Below are positions 22,150-35,939 of a stretch of DNA of 64,000 bases, one piece after another (the first letter of the stretch is position 1; the number at the start of each line of letters is the position of its first letter). The notes under the pieces were generated by a model. The model worked only from the letters and a program-made list of their open reading frames with translations. It searched no databases and had not been told where the DNA came from. The stretch lies in NCBI GenBank assembly GCA_963680875.1, contig OY804579.1, positions 19,143,804 to 19,207,803 of the forward strand, read 5' to 3'. The DNA is from Bathymodiolus brooksi. Taxonomy: Eukaryota > Mollusca > Bivalvia > Mytilida > Modiolidae. The position numbers and the translations under genes are program-made.

Positions 22150-22760
22150 ATTTCCAAAATTATAGCATGATAGCATGGGAACCAGAAGCTGTGACATATC
22201 GGATCAACTCAGAGAAATTAACTCCATATGTAGATGCTGTTGGAATGTGGCTACATAAAACGGAATGTTCGCAATGGGAAAATTGAAAATCGAAATCACC
22301 TCTTTTGACGCAAGATTTCGTTCTTAACCGACTCTCACTGACTGTCAATTTCGAGGTGTATGTCACGGTATGAAGCAAACCTATTTGTATCTGTTGTAGC
22401 CTTTATGTCAAGCTCAATAGGATATATTCAATCAACAGCATCACCAAACTTATTTAGTAAAATGACATCATCTATATAAAGGAACGTTGAATTAAAGGAT
22501 AGGGCTAGCTTCTTTTCGTTTTCTTGAGAAACATCTGTATGCAATCTGTCTCGTGCGAATAAAGGAACAAGTCGAGGAGAAAAGGAGCATATTTTGTACC
22601 CACTGTCTGTCTGTTAAAAACACATCCAATAATAAAACAAATATGTTACCGATCAACAACACCAGCCTTTTGATTATATCAGTTTCAGAGAGCATGCCAG
22701 TTGAAACATGATTTAAGAGTCTAGTATATTTGGAAGTAGTATTTTGTTTCCACATTTAAA
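22150..22760 (-). pseudogene. Decayed reverse transcriptase of a dispersed retroelement
   Basis: On the minus strand the pieces read LSETDIIKRL (near 22690), then the catalytic box YIDDV (22464-22478), then YPIELDIKATTDT, and finally TYGVNFSELIRYVTASGS (near 22200). The order matches a reverse transcriptase common in bivalve genomes, possibly Penelope-like. At least one stop falls between YIDDV and YPIEL, another follows HLEI, and frames change near the first block, so it is dead. Only the fingers-to-thumb part remains; both ends are missing. It lies head-on to the TMEM26 upstream region and next to the satellite. Confidence 0.7.
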
Positions 22761-23150
22761 CACGGGTAATCTCACTAGATGAATTTAACAGAAGATAGTC
22801 AAGTAATGTTAGTTTAGTAATACGATCTTATAAATGTATCACTATTGACGCAATGGTATTTCTATAACACAAAAACATTTTTTTTAATTCTGTGAAGATT
22901 TGTCTAATATGTTGTTATTTTCTTTTAAAGTTTATTTAACGAATTTCATAGGTGCTTGACTCGGTCACTCCTAACAGTTGAAAAAAAAAATATTTAAAAA
23001 CTGACCATTGAAGAGCAGATTAAAAACACAACTTAAGGATATTTAATTCAAGAACATAAAGAAGTCACAATTACGTAAACACATATGATCTCAATTGTTC
23101 TGTTTTAGTTTATTTACTGTTGTAAGAAATTAAGAGAGCTAAGAAGACTT
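22761..23150. other. Spacer between the reverse transcriptase remnant and the satellite
   Basis: About 390 AT-rich bases. The last part, TAAGAGAGCTAAGAAGAC, resembles the flank of the R2 end in the copies at 6850, 12080 and 16990, so the R2 border is probably here. No gene is seen. Confidence 0.45.
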
Positions 23151-26100
23151 TGAAGATACCAAAGGGGTAATCAGAATCCATAAATCAAAGGACAGACAAC
23201 ACAATGGCCAGAAGATACCAAAGGGGTAATCAGAATCCATAAATCAAAGGACAGACAACACAATGGTCAGAAGATACCAAAGGGGTAATCAGAATCCATA
23301 AATCAAAGGACAGACAACACAATGGCCAGAAGATACCAAAGGGGTATTCAGAATCCATAAATCAAAGGACAGACAACACAATGGCCAGAAGATACCAAAG
23401 GGGTAATCAGAATCCATATATCAAAGGACAGACAACACAATGGCCAGAAGATACCAAAGGGGTAATCAGAATCCATAAATCAAAGGACAGACAACACAAT
23501 GGCCAGAGGATACCAAAGGGGTAATCAGAATCCATAAATCAAAGGACAGACAACACAATGGCCAGAAGATACCAAAGGGGTATTCAGAATCCATAAATCA
23601 AAGGACAGACAACACAATGGCCAGAAGATAGCAAAGGGGTAATCAGAATCCATAAATCAAAGGACAGACAACACAATGGCCAGAAGATACCAAAGGGGTA
23701 ATCAGAATCCATATATCAAAGGACAGACAACACAATGGCCAGAAGATACCAAAGGGGTAATCAGAATCCATAAATCAAAGGACAGACAACACAATGGCCA
23801 GAAGATACCAAAGGGGTAATCAGAATCCATATATCAAAGGACAGAAAATACAATGGCCAGAAGATACCAAAGGGGTAATCAGAATACATAAATCAAAGGA
23901 CAGACAACACAATGGCCAGAAGATACCAAAGGGGTAATCAGAATTCATATATCAAAGGACAGACAACACAATGGCCAGAAGATACCAAAGAGGTAATCAG
24001 AATCCATAAATCAAAGGGCAGACAACACAATGGCCAGAAGATACCAAAGGGGTAATCAGAATCCATAAATCAAAGGACAGACAACACAATGGCCAGAAGA
24101 TATCAAAGGGGTAATCAGAATCCATAAATCAAAGGACAGACAACACAATGGTCAGAAGATACCAAAGGGGTAATCAGAATCCATAAATCAAAGGACAGAC
24201 AACACAATGGCCAGAAGATACCAAAGGGGTAATCAGAATCCATATATCAAAGGACAGACAACACAATGGCCAGAAGATACCAAAGGGGTATTCAGAATCC
24301 ATAAATCAAAGGACAGACAACACAATGGCCAGAAGATACCAAAGGGGTAATCAGAATCCATATATCAAAGGACAGACAACACAATGGCCAGAAGATACCA
24401 AAGGGGTAATCAGAATCCATAAATCAAAGGACAGACAACACAATGGCCAGAGGATACCAAAGGGGTAATCAGAATCCATAAATCAAAGGACAGACAACAC
24501 AATGGCCAGAAGATACCAAAGGGGTATTCAGAATCCATAAATCAAAGGACAGACAACACAATGGCCAGAAGATACCAAAGGGGTTATCAGAATCCATAAA
24601 TCAAAGGACAGACAACACAATGGCCAGAAGATACCAAAGGGGTAATCAGAATCCATATATCAAAGGACAGACAACACAATGGCCAGAAGATACCAAAGGG
24701 GTAATCAGAATCCATAAATCAAAGGACAGACAACACAATGGCCAGAAGATACCAAAGGGGTAATCAGAATCCATATATCAAAGGACAGAAAATACAATGG
24801 CCAGAAGATACCAAAGGGGTAATCAGAATACATAAATCAAAGGACAGACAACACAATGGCCAGAAGATACCAAAGGGGTAATCAGAATTCATATATCAAA
24901 GGACAGACAACACAATGGCCAGAAGATACCAAAGAGGTAATCAGAATCCATAAATCAAAGGGCAGACAACACAATGGCCAGAAGATACCAAAGGGGTAAT
25001 CAGAATCCATAAATCAAAGGACAGACAACACAATGGCCAGAAGATACCAAAGGGGTAATCAGAATCCATAAATCAAAGGACAGACAACACAATGGTCAGA
25101 AGATACCAAAGGGGTAATCAGAATCCATAAATCAAAAGACAGACAACACAATGGCCAGAAGATACCAAAGGGGTAATCAGAATCCATATATCAAAGGACA
25201 GACAACACAATGGCCAGAAGATACCAAAGGGGTATTCAGAATCCATAAATCAAAGGACAGACAACACAATGGCCAGAAGATACCAAAGGGGTAATCAGAA
25301 TCCATATATCAAAGGACAGACAACACAATGGCCAGAAGATACCAAAGGGGTAATCAGAATCCATAAATCAAAGGACAGACAACACAATGGCCAGAGGATA
25401 CCAAAGGGGTAATCAGAATCCATAAATCAAAGGACAGACAACACAATGGCCAGAAGATACCAAAGGGGTATTCAGAATCCATAAATCAAAGGACAGACAA
25501 CACAATGGCCAGAAGATACCAAAGGGGTAATCAGAATCCATAAATCAAAGGACAGACAACACAATGGCCAGAAGATACCAAAGGGGTAATCAGAATCCAT
25601 ATATCAAAGGACAGACAACACAATGGCCAGAAGATACCAAAGGGGTAATCAGAATCCATATATCAAAGGACAGACAACACAATGGCCAGAAGATACCAAA
25701 GGGGTAATCAGAATCCATAAATCAAAGGACAGACAACACAATGGCCAGAGGATACCAAAGGGGTAATCAGAATCCATAAATCAAAGGACAGACAACACAA
25801 TGGCCAGAAGATACCAAAGGGGTATTCAGAATCCATAAATCAAAGGACAGACAACACAATGGCCAGAAGATACCAAAGGGGTAATCAGAATCCATAAATC
25901 AAAGGACAGACAACACAATGGCCAGAAGATACCAAAGGGGTAATCAGAATCCATATATCAAAGGACAGACAACACAATGGCCAGAAGATACCAAAGGGGT
26001 AATCAGAATCCATAAATCAAAGGACAGACAACACAATGGCCAGAAGATACCAAAGGGGTAATCAGAATCCATATATCAAAGGACAGAAAATACAATGGCC

Positions 26101-29100
26101 AGAAGATACCAAAGGGGTAATCAGAATACATAAATCAAAGGACAGACAACACAATGGCCAGAAGATACCAAAGGGGTAATCAGAATCCATATATCAAAGG
26201 ACAGACAACACAATGGCCAGAAGATACCAAAGGGGTAATCAGAATCCATAAATCAAAGGACAGACAACACAATGGCCAGAGGATACCAAAGGGGTAATCA
26301 GAATCCATATATCAAAGGACAGACAACACAATGGCCAGAAGATACCAAAGGGGTATTCAGAATCCATAAATCAAAGGACAGACAACACAATGGCCAGAAG
26401 ATACCAAAGGGGTTATCAGAATCCATAAATCAAAGGACAGACAACACAATGGCCAGAAGATACCAAAGGGGTAATCAGAATCCATATATCAAAGGACAGA
26501 CAACACAATGGCCAGAAGATACCAAAGGGGTAATCAGAATCCATAAATCAAAGGACAGACAACACAATGGCCAGAAGATACCAAAGGGGTAATCAGAATC
26601 CATATATCAAAGGACAGAAAATACAATGGCCAGAAGATACCAAAGGGGTAATCAGAATACATAAATCAAAGGACAGACAACACAATGGCCAGAAGATACC
26701 AAAGGGGTAATCAGAATTCATATATCAAAGGACAGACAACACAATGGCCAGAAGATACCAAAGAGGTAATCAGAATCCATAAATCAAAGGGCAGACAACA
26801 CAATGGCCAGAAGATACCAAAGGGGTAATCAGAATCCATAAATCAAAGGACAGACAACACAATGGCCAGAAGATACCAAAGGGGTAATCAGAATCCATAA
26901 ATCAAAGGACAGACAACACAATGGTCAGAAGATACCAAAGGGGTAATCAGAATCCATAAATCAAAAGACAGACAACACAATGGCCAGAAGATACCAAAGG
27001 GGTAATCAGAATCCATATATCAAAGGACAGACAACACAATGGCCAGAAGATACCAAAGGGGTATTCAGAATCCATAAATCAAAGGACAGACAACACAATG
27101 GCCAGAAGATACCAAAGGGGTAATCAGAATCCATATATCAAAGGACAGACAACACAATGGCCAGAAGATACCAAAGGGGTAATCAGAATCCATAAATCAA
27201 AGGACAGACAACACAATGGCCAGAGGATACCAAAGGGGTAATCAGAATCCATAAATCAAAGGACAGACAACACAATGGCCAGAAGATACCAAAGGGGTAT
27301 TCAGAATCCATAAATCAAAGGACAGACAACACAATGGCCAGAAGATACCAAAGGGGTAATCAGAATCCATAAATCAAAGGACAGACAACACAATGGCCAG
27401 AAGATACCAAAGGGGTAATCAGAATCCATATATCAAAGGACAGACAACACAATGGCCAGAAGATACCAAAGGGGTAATCAGAATCCATATATCAAAGGAC
27501 AGACAACACAATGGCCAGAAGATACCAAAGGGGTAATCAGAATCCATAAATCAAAGGACAGACAACACAATGGCCAGAGGATACCAAAGGGGTAATCAGA
27601 ATCCATAAATCAAAGGACAGACAACACAATGGCCAGAAGATACCAAAGGGGTATTCAGAATCCATAAATCAAAGGACAGACAACACAATGGCCAGAAGAT
27701 ACCAAAGGGGTAATCAGAATCCATAAATCAAAGGACAGACAACACAATGGCCAGAAGATACCAAAGGGGTAATCAGAATCCATATATCAAAGGACAGACA
27801 ACACAATGGCCAGAAGATACCAAAGGGGTAATCAGAATCCATAAATCAAAGGACAGACAACACAATGGCCAGAAGATACCAAAGGGGTAATCAGAATCCA
27901 TATATCAAAGGACAGAAAATACAATGGCCAGAAGATACCAAAGGGGTAATCAGAATACATAAATCAAAGGACAGACAACACAATGGCCAGAAGATACCAA
28001 AGGGGTAATCAGAATTCATATATCAAAGGACAGACAACACAATGGCCAGAAGATACCAAAGAGGTAATCAGAATCCATAAATCAAAGGGCAGACAACACA
28101 ATGGCCAGAAGATACCAAAGGGGTAATCAGAATCCATAAATCAAAGGACAGACAACACAATGGCCAGAAGATACCAAAGGGGTAATCAGAATCCATAAAT
28201 CAAAGGACAGACAACACAATGGTCAGAAGATACCAAAGGGGTAATCAGAATCCATAAATCAAAGGACAGACAACACAATGGCCAGAAGATACCAAAGGGG
28301 TAATCAGAATCCATATATCAAAGGACAGACAACACAATGGCCAGAAGATACCAAAGGGGTATTCAGAATCCATAAATCAAAGGACAGACAACACAATGGC
28401 CAGAAGATACCAAAGGGGTAATCAGAATCCATATATCAAAGGACAGACAACACAATGGCCAGAAGATACCAAAGGGGTAATCAGAATCCATAAATCAAAG
28501 GACAGACAACACAATGGCCAGAGGATACCAAAGGGGTAATCAGAATCCATAAATCAAAGGACAGACAACACAATGGCCAGAAGATACCAAAGGGGTATTC
28601 AGAATCCATAAATCAAAGGACAGACAACACAATGGCCAGAAGATACCAAAGGGGTTATCAGAATCCATAAATCAAAGGACAGACAACACAATGGCCAGAA
28701 GATACCAAAGGGGTAATCAGAATCCATATATCAAAGGACAGACAACACAATGGCCAGAAGATACCAAAGGGGTAATCAGAATCCATAAATCAAAGGACAG
28801 ACAACACAATGGCCAGAAGATACCAAAGGGGTAATCAGAATCCATATATCAAAGGACAGAAAATACAATGGCCAGAAGATACCAAAGGGGTAATCAGAAT
28901 ACATAAATCAAAGGACAGACAACACAATGGCCAGAAGATACCAAAGGGGTAATCAGAATTCATATATCAAAGGACAGACAACACAATGGCCAGAAGATAC
29001 CAAAGAGGTAATCAGAATCCATAAATCAAAGGGCAGACAACACAATGGCCAGAAGATACCAAAGGGGTAATCAGAATCCATAAATCAAAGGACAGACAAC

Positions 29101-32100
29101 ACAATGGCCAGAAGATACCAAAGGGGTAATCAGAATCCATATATCAAAGGACAGAAAATACAATGGCCAGAAGATACCAAAGGGGTAATCAGAATACATA
29201 AATCAAAGGACAGACAACACAATGGCCAGAAGATACCAAAGGGGTAATCAGAATCCATATATCAAAGGACAGACAACACAATGGCCAGAAGATACCAAAG
29301 GGGTAATCAGAATCCATAAATCAAAGGACAGACAACACAATGGTCAGAAGATACCAAAGGGGTAATCAGAATCCATAAATCAAAGGACAGACAACACAAT
29401 GGCCAGAAGATACCAAAGGGGTAATCAGAATCCATATATCAAAGGACAGACAACACAATGGCCAGAAGATACCAAAGGGGTATTCAGAATCCATAAATCA
29501 AAGGACAGACAACACAATGGCCAGAAGATACCAAAGGGGTAATCAGAATCCATATATCAAAGGACAGACAACACAATGGCCAGAAGATACCAAAGGGGTA
29601 ATCAGAATCCATAAATCAAAGGACAGACAACACAATGGCCAGAGGATACCAAAGGGGTAATCAGAATCCATAAATCAAAGGACAGACAACACAATGGCCA
29701 GAAGATACCAAAGGGGTATTCAGAATCCATAAATCAAAGGACAGACAACACAATGGCCAGAAGATACCAAAGGGGTAATCAGAATCCATAAATCAAAGGA
29801 CAGACAACACAATGGCCAGAAGATACCAAAGGGGTAATCAGAATCCATATATCAAAGGACAGACAACACAATGGCCAGAAGATACCAAAGGGGTAATCAG
29901 AATCCATAAATCAAAGGACAGACAACACAATGGCCAGAAGATACCAAAGGGGTAATCAGAATCCATATATCAAAGGACAGAAAATACAATGGCCAGAAGA
30001 TACCAAAGGTGTAATCAGAATACATAAATCAAAGGACAGACAACACAATGGCCAGAAGATACCAAAGGGGTAATCAGAATTCATATATCAAAGGACAGAC
30101 AACACAATGGCCAGAAGATACCAAAGAGGTAATCAGAATCCATAAATCAAAGGGCAGACAACACAATGGCCAGAAGATACCAAAGGGGTAATCAGAATCC
30201 ATAAATCAAAGGACAGACAACACAATGGCCAGGTGATACCAAAGGGGTAATCAGAATCCATAAATCAAAGGACAGACAACACAATGGCCAGAACATACCA
30301 AAGGGGTAATCAGAATCCATCAATCAAAGGACAGACAACACAATGGCCAGAAGATACCAAAGGGGTAATCAGAATCCATATATCAAAGGACAGACAACAC
30401 AATGGCCAGAAGATACCAAAGGGGTAATAAGAATCCATAAATCAAAGGACAGACAACACAATGGCCAGAAGATACCAAAGGGGTAATCAGAATCCATAAA
30501 TCAAAGGAGAGACAACACAATGGTCAGAAGATACCAAAGGGGTAATCAGAATCCATATATCAAAGGACAGACAACACAATGGCCAGAAGATACCAAAGGG
30601 GTAATCAGAATCCATAAATCAAAGGACAGACAACACAATGGCCAGAAGATACCAAAGGGGTAATCAGAATCCATATATCAAAGGACAGACAACACAATGG
30701 CCAGAAGATACCAAAGGGGTAATCAGAATCCATAAATCAAAGGACAGACAACACAATGGCCAGAAGATACCAAAGATGTAATCAGAATCAATAAATCAAA
30801 GGACAGACAACACAATGGCCAGAAGATACCAAAGGGGTAATCAGAATCTATAAATCAAAGGACAGACAACACAATGGCCAGAAGATACCAAAGGGGTAAT
30901 CAGAATCCATAAATCAAAGGACAGACAACACAATGGCCAGAAGATACCAAAGGGGTAATCAGAATCCATATATCAAAGGACAGACAACACAATGGCCAGA
31001 AGATACCAAAGGGGTAATCAGAATCCATATATCAAAGGACAGACAACACAATGGCCAGAAGATACCAAAGGGGTAATCAGAATCCATATATCAAAGGACA
31101 GACAACACAATGGCCAGAAGATACCAAAGGGGTAATCAGAATCCATAAATCAAAGGGCAGACAACACAATGGCCAGAAGATACCAAAGGGGTAATCAGAA
31201 TCCATAAATCAAAGGACAGACAACACAATGGCCAGAAGATACCAAAGGGGTAATCAGAATCCATATATCAAAGGACAGACAACACAATGGCCAGAAGATA
31301 CCAAAGGGGTAATCAGAATCCATCAATCAAAGGACAGACAACACAATGGCCAGAAGATACCAAAGGGGTAATCAGAATCCATATATCAAAGGACAGACAA
31401 CACAATGGCCAGAAGATACCAAAGGGGTAATCAGAATCCATAAATCAAAGGACAGACAACACAATGGCCAGAAGATACCAAAGGGGTAATCAGAATCCAT
31501 AAATCAAAGGACAGACAACACAATGGCCAGAAGATACCAAAGGGGTAATCAGAATCCATATATCAAAGGACAGACAACACAATGGCCAGAAGATACCAAA
31601 GGGGTAATCAGAATCCATAAATCAAAGGACAGACAACACAATGGCCAGAAGATACCAAAGGGGTAATCAGAATCCATAAATCAAAGGACAGACAACACAA
31701 TGGCCAGAAGATACCAAAGGGGTAATCAGAATCCATATATCAAAGGACAGAAAATACAATGGCCAGAAGATACCAAAGGGGTAATCAGAATACATAAATC
31801 AAAGGACAGACAACACAATGGCCAGAAGATACCAAAGGGGTAATCAGAATCCATAAATCAAAGGACAGAAAACACAATGGCCAGAAGATACCAAAGGGGT
31901 AATCAGAATCCATATATCAAAGGACAGACAACACAATGGCCAGAAGATACCAAAGGGGTAATCAGAATCCATAAATCAAAGGACAGACAACACAATGGCC
32001 AGAAGATACCAAAGGGGTAATCAGAATCAATAAATCAAAGGACAGACAACACAATGGCCAGAAGATACCAAAGGGGTAATCAGAATCTATAAATCAAAGG

Positions 32101-35100
32101 ACAGACAACACAATGGCCAGAAGATACCAAAGGGGTAATCAGAATCCATAAATCAAAGGACAGACAACACAATGGCCAGAAGATACCAAAGGGGTAATCA
32201 GAATCCATATATCAAAGGACAGACAACACAATGGCCAGAAGATACCAAAGGGGTAATCAGAATCCATATATCAAAGGACAGACAACGCAATGGCCAGAAG
32301 ATACCAAAGGGGTAATCAGAATCCATATATCAAAGGACAGACAACACAATGGCCAGAAGATACCAAAGGGGTAATCAGAATCCATAAATCAAAGGGCAGA
32401 CAACACAATGGCCAGAAGATACCAAAGGGGTAATCAGAATCCATAAATCAAAGGACAGACAACACAATGGCCAGAAGATACCAAAGGGGTAATCAGAATC
32501 CATATATCAAAGGACAGACAACACAATGGCCAGAAGATACCAAAGGGGTAATCAGAATCCATCAATCAAAGAACAGACAACACAATGGCCAGAAGATACC
32601 AAAAGGGTAATCAGAATCCATATATCAAAGGACAGACAACACAATGGCCAGAAGATACCAAAGGGGTAATCAGAATCCATAAATCAAAGGACAGACAACA
32701 CAATGGCCAGAAGATACCAAAGGGGTAATCAGAATCCATAAATCAAAGGACAGACAACACAATGGCCAGAAGATACCAAAGGGGTAATCAGAATCCATAT
32801 ATCAAAGGACAGACAACACAATGGCCAGAAGATACCAAAGGGGTAATCAGAATCCATAAATCAAAGGACAGACAACACAATGGCCAGAAGATACCAAAGG
32901 GGTAATCAGAATCCATAAATCAAAGGACAGACAACACAATGGCCAGAAGATACCAAAGGGGTAATCAGAATCCATATATCAAAGGACAGAAAATACAATG
33001 GCCAGAAGATACCAAAGGGGTAATCAGAATACATAAATCAAAGGACAGACAACACAATGGCCAGAAGATACCAAAGGGGTAATCAGAATTCATATATCAA
33101 AGGACAGACAACACAATGGCCAGAAGATACCAAAGAGGTAATCAGAATCCATAAATCAAAGTGCAGACAACACAATGGCCAGAAGATACCAAAGGGGTAA
33201 TCAGAATCCATAAATCAAAGGAGAGACAACACAATGGTCAGAAGATACCAAAGGGGTAATCAGAATCCATATATCAAAGGACAGACAACACAATGGCCAG
33301 AAGATACCAAAGGGGTAATCAGAATCCATAAATCAAAGGACAGACAACACAATGGCCAGGTGATACCAAAGGGGTAATCAGAATCCATAAATCAAAGGAC
33401 AGACAACACAATGGCCAGAACATACCAAAGGGGTAATCAGAATCCATCAATCAAAGGACAGACAACACAATGGCCAGAAGATACCAAAGGGGTAATCAGA
33501 ATCCATATATCAAAGGACAGACAACACAATGGCCAGAAGATACCAAAGGGGTAATAAGAATCCATAAATCAAAGGACAGACAACACAATGGCCAGAAGAT
33601 ACCAAAGGGGTAATCAGAATCCATAAATCAAAGGAGAGACAACACAATGGTCAGAAGATACCAAAGGGGTAATCAGAATCCATATATCAAAGGACAGACA
33701 ACACAATGGCCAGAAGATACCAAAGGGGTAATCAGAATCCATAAATCAAAGGACAGACAACACAATGGCCAGAAGATACCAAAGGGGTAATCAGAATCCA
33801 TATATCAAAGGACAGACAACACAATGGCCAGAAGATACCAAAGGGGTAATCAGAATCCATAAATCAAAGGACAGACAACACAATGGCCAGAAGATACCAA
33901 AGGGGTAATCAGAATCCATAAATCAAAGGACAGACAACACAATGGCCAGAAGATACCAAAGGGGTAATCAGAATCCATAAATCAAAGGACAGACAACACA
34001 ATGGCCAGAAGATACCAAAGGGGTAATCAGAATCCATAAATCAAAGGACAGACAACACAATGGCCAGAAGATACCAAAGTGGTAATCAGAATCCATATAT
34101 CAAAGGACAGACAACACAATGGCCAGAAGATACCAAAGGGGTAATCAGAATCTATATATCAGAGGACAGACAACACAATGGCCAAAAGATACCAAAGGGG
34201 TAATCAGAATCCATATATCAAAGGACAGACAACACAATGGCCAGAAGATACCAAAGGGGTAATCAGAATCCATAAATCAAAGGGCAGACAACACAATGGC
34301 CAGAAGATACCAAAGGGGTAATCAGAATCCATAAATCAAAGGACAGACAACACAATGGCCAGAATATACCAAAGGGGTAATCAGAATCCATCAATCAAAG
34401 GACAGACAACACAATGGCCAGAAGATACCAAAGGGGTAATCAGAATCCATATATCAAAGGACAGACAACACAATGGCCAGAAGATACCAAAGGGGTAATC
34501 AGAATCCATAAATCAAAGGACAGACAACACAATGGCCAGAAGATACCAAAGGGGTAATCAGAATCCATAAATCAAAGGACAGACAACACAATGGCCAGAA
34601 GATACCAAAGGGGTAATCAGAATCCATAAATCAAAGGGCAGACAATACAATGGCCAGAAGATACCAAAGGGGTAATCAGAATCCATAAATCAAAGGACAG
34701 ACAACACAATGGCCAGAAGATACCAAAGGGGTAATCAGAATCCATAAATCAAAGGGCAGACAACACAATGGCCAGAAGATACCAAAGGGGTAATCAGAAT
34801 CCATAAATCAAAGGACAGACATCACAATGGCCAGAGAATACCAAAGGGGTAATCAGAATCCATCAATCAAAGGACAGACAACACAATGGCCAGAAGATAC
34901 CAAAGGGGTAATCAGAATCCATAAATCAAAGGACAGAAAACACAATGGCCAGAAGATACCAAAGGGGTAATCAGAATCCATCAATGAAAGGACAGACAAC
35001 ACAATGGCCAGAAGATACCAAAGGGGTAATCAGAATCCATAAATCAAAGGACAGACAACACAATGGCCAGAAGATACCAAAGGGGTAATCAGAATCGATA

Positions 35101-35599
35101 AATCAAAGGACAGACAACACAATGGCCAGAAGATACCAAAGGGGTAATCAGAATCCATAAATCAAAGGACAGACAACACAATGGCCAGAAGATACCAAAG
35201 GGGTAATCAGAATCCATAAATCAAAGGGCAGACAATACAATGGCCAGAAGATACCAAAGGGGTAATCAGAATCCATAAATCAAAGTACAGACAACACAAT
35301 GGCCAGAAGATACCAAAGGGGTAATCAGAATCCATAAATCAGAGGGCAGACAACACAATGGCCAGAAGATACCAAAGGGGTAATCAGAATCCATAAATCA
35401 AAGGACAGACAACACAATGGCCAGAGAATACCAAAGGGGTAATCAGAATCCATCAATCAAAGGACAGACAACACAATGGCCAGAAGATACCAAAGGGGTA
35501 ATCAGAATCCATAAATCAAAGGACAGACAACACAATGGCCAGAAGATACCAAAGGGGTAATCAGAATCCATAAATCAAAGAACAGACAACACAATGGCC
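23151..35599. repeat. 59-bp satellite array, 211 units
   Basis: The monomer begins AGAAGATACCAAAGGGGTAA, continues TCAGAATCCATAAATCAAAG and ends GACAGACAACACAATGGCC. The array is 12,449 bp, exactly 211 times 59, so no net insertion or deletion has accumulated. Variants mark individual units: TATATC for TAAATC, GTATTCAG, GAGGATACC, AAAGAGG, AAAGGGCAG and GAAAATACAATGG. Variant strings recur in blocks at multiples of 59 bp. The monomer is the terminal segment of dispersed repeat R2, which occurs singly elsewhere in the window. Open frames within it (for example 26272-26592) are periodic artefacts, because 59 is not divisible by three. Confidence 0.97.
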
Positions 35600-35920
35600 A
35601 AAGGAAAAAGTACAAACACAGATCTACAAAACACGATTTTTATTTTATATTTTTTTATGCTTCAGCGCCACTTTCAGCAATATTTCAGCTATATCATGGC
35701 GACCAGTCTTAGTGGTGGAAGAAGCCGGAGAGAACCAACTGGTAAGCTTGATCACTTGCGGCTGCGAGTCGAGTGCACCCTTTTACGTAATTTACAAAGC
35801 CGAGCGCGAACCCACGCAGTATTTGTGATAGGCTTGTATGAGTTGTTAGGTAATCCAACTACCTAATTCATTGAGCCACCCAGGCCCTCGAGTAACACGA
35901 AACCGACTAAAACATTCATA
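35600..35920 (-). repeat. R2 continuation to the right of the satellite, split by a SINE
   Basis: After the last monomer, AAAGGAAAAAGTACAAACAC and GATCTACAAAACAC follow the normal R2 order. Then comes the SINE at 35654-35888, after which CGAGTAACACGAAACC resumes R2. The array is therefore an expansion inside an R2 copy. Confidence 0.75.
35654..35888 (-). mobile_element. tRNA-derived SINE, family B, inserted in R2
   Basis: The minus-strand head AGGGCCTGGGTGGCTCAAT, B box GGGTTCGCGCTC and shared body are visible, with a short deletion in the body relative to 4556-4833. The open frame 35594-35866 runs through it and is not a gene. Confidence 0.8.
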
Positions 35921-35939
35921 TGTCTATCTATATATAAAC

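Noticed and set aside
22026..22286. 86-codon plus-strand frame
   Set aside because: It is the antisense of the reverse transcriptase remnant, whose conserved words lie on the minus strand.
26272..26592. 106-codon open frame in the satellite with a repeating peptide
   Set aside because: The 59-bp period makes three units read as 59 codons, so long frames arise by periodicity. They appear and vanish with single variants and have no start context or family.
23151..35599. CRISPR array
   Set aside because: There are no unique spacers; whole 59-bp units are repeated end to end in a eukaryotic setting.
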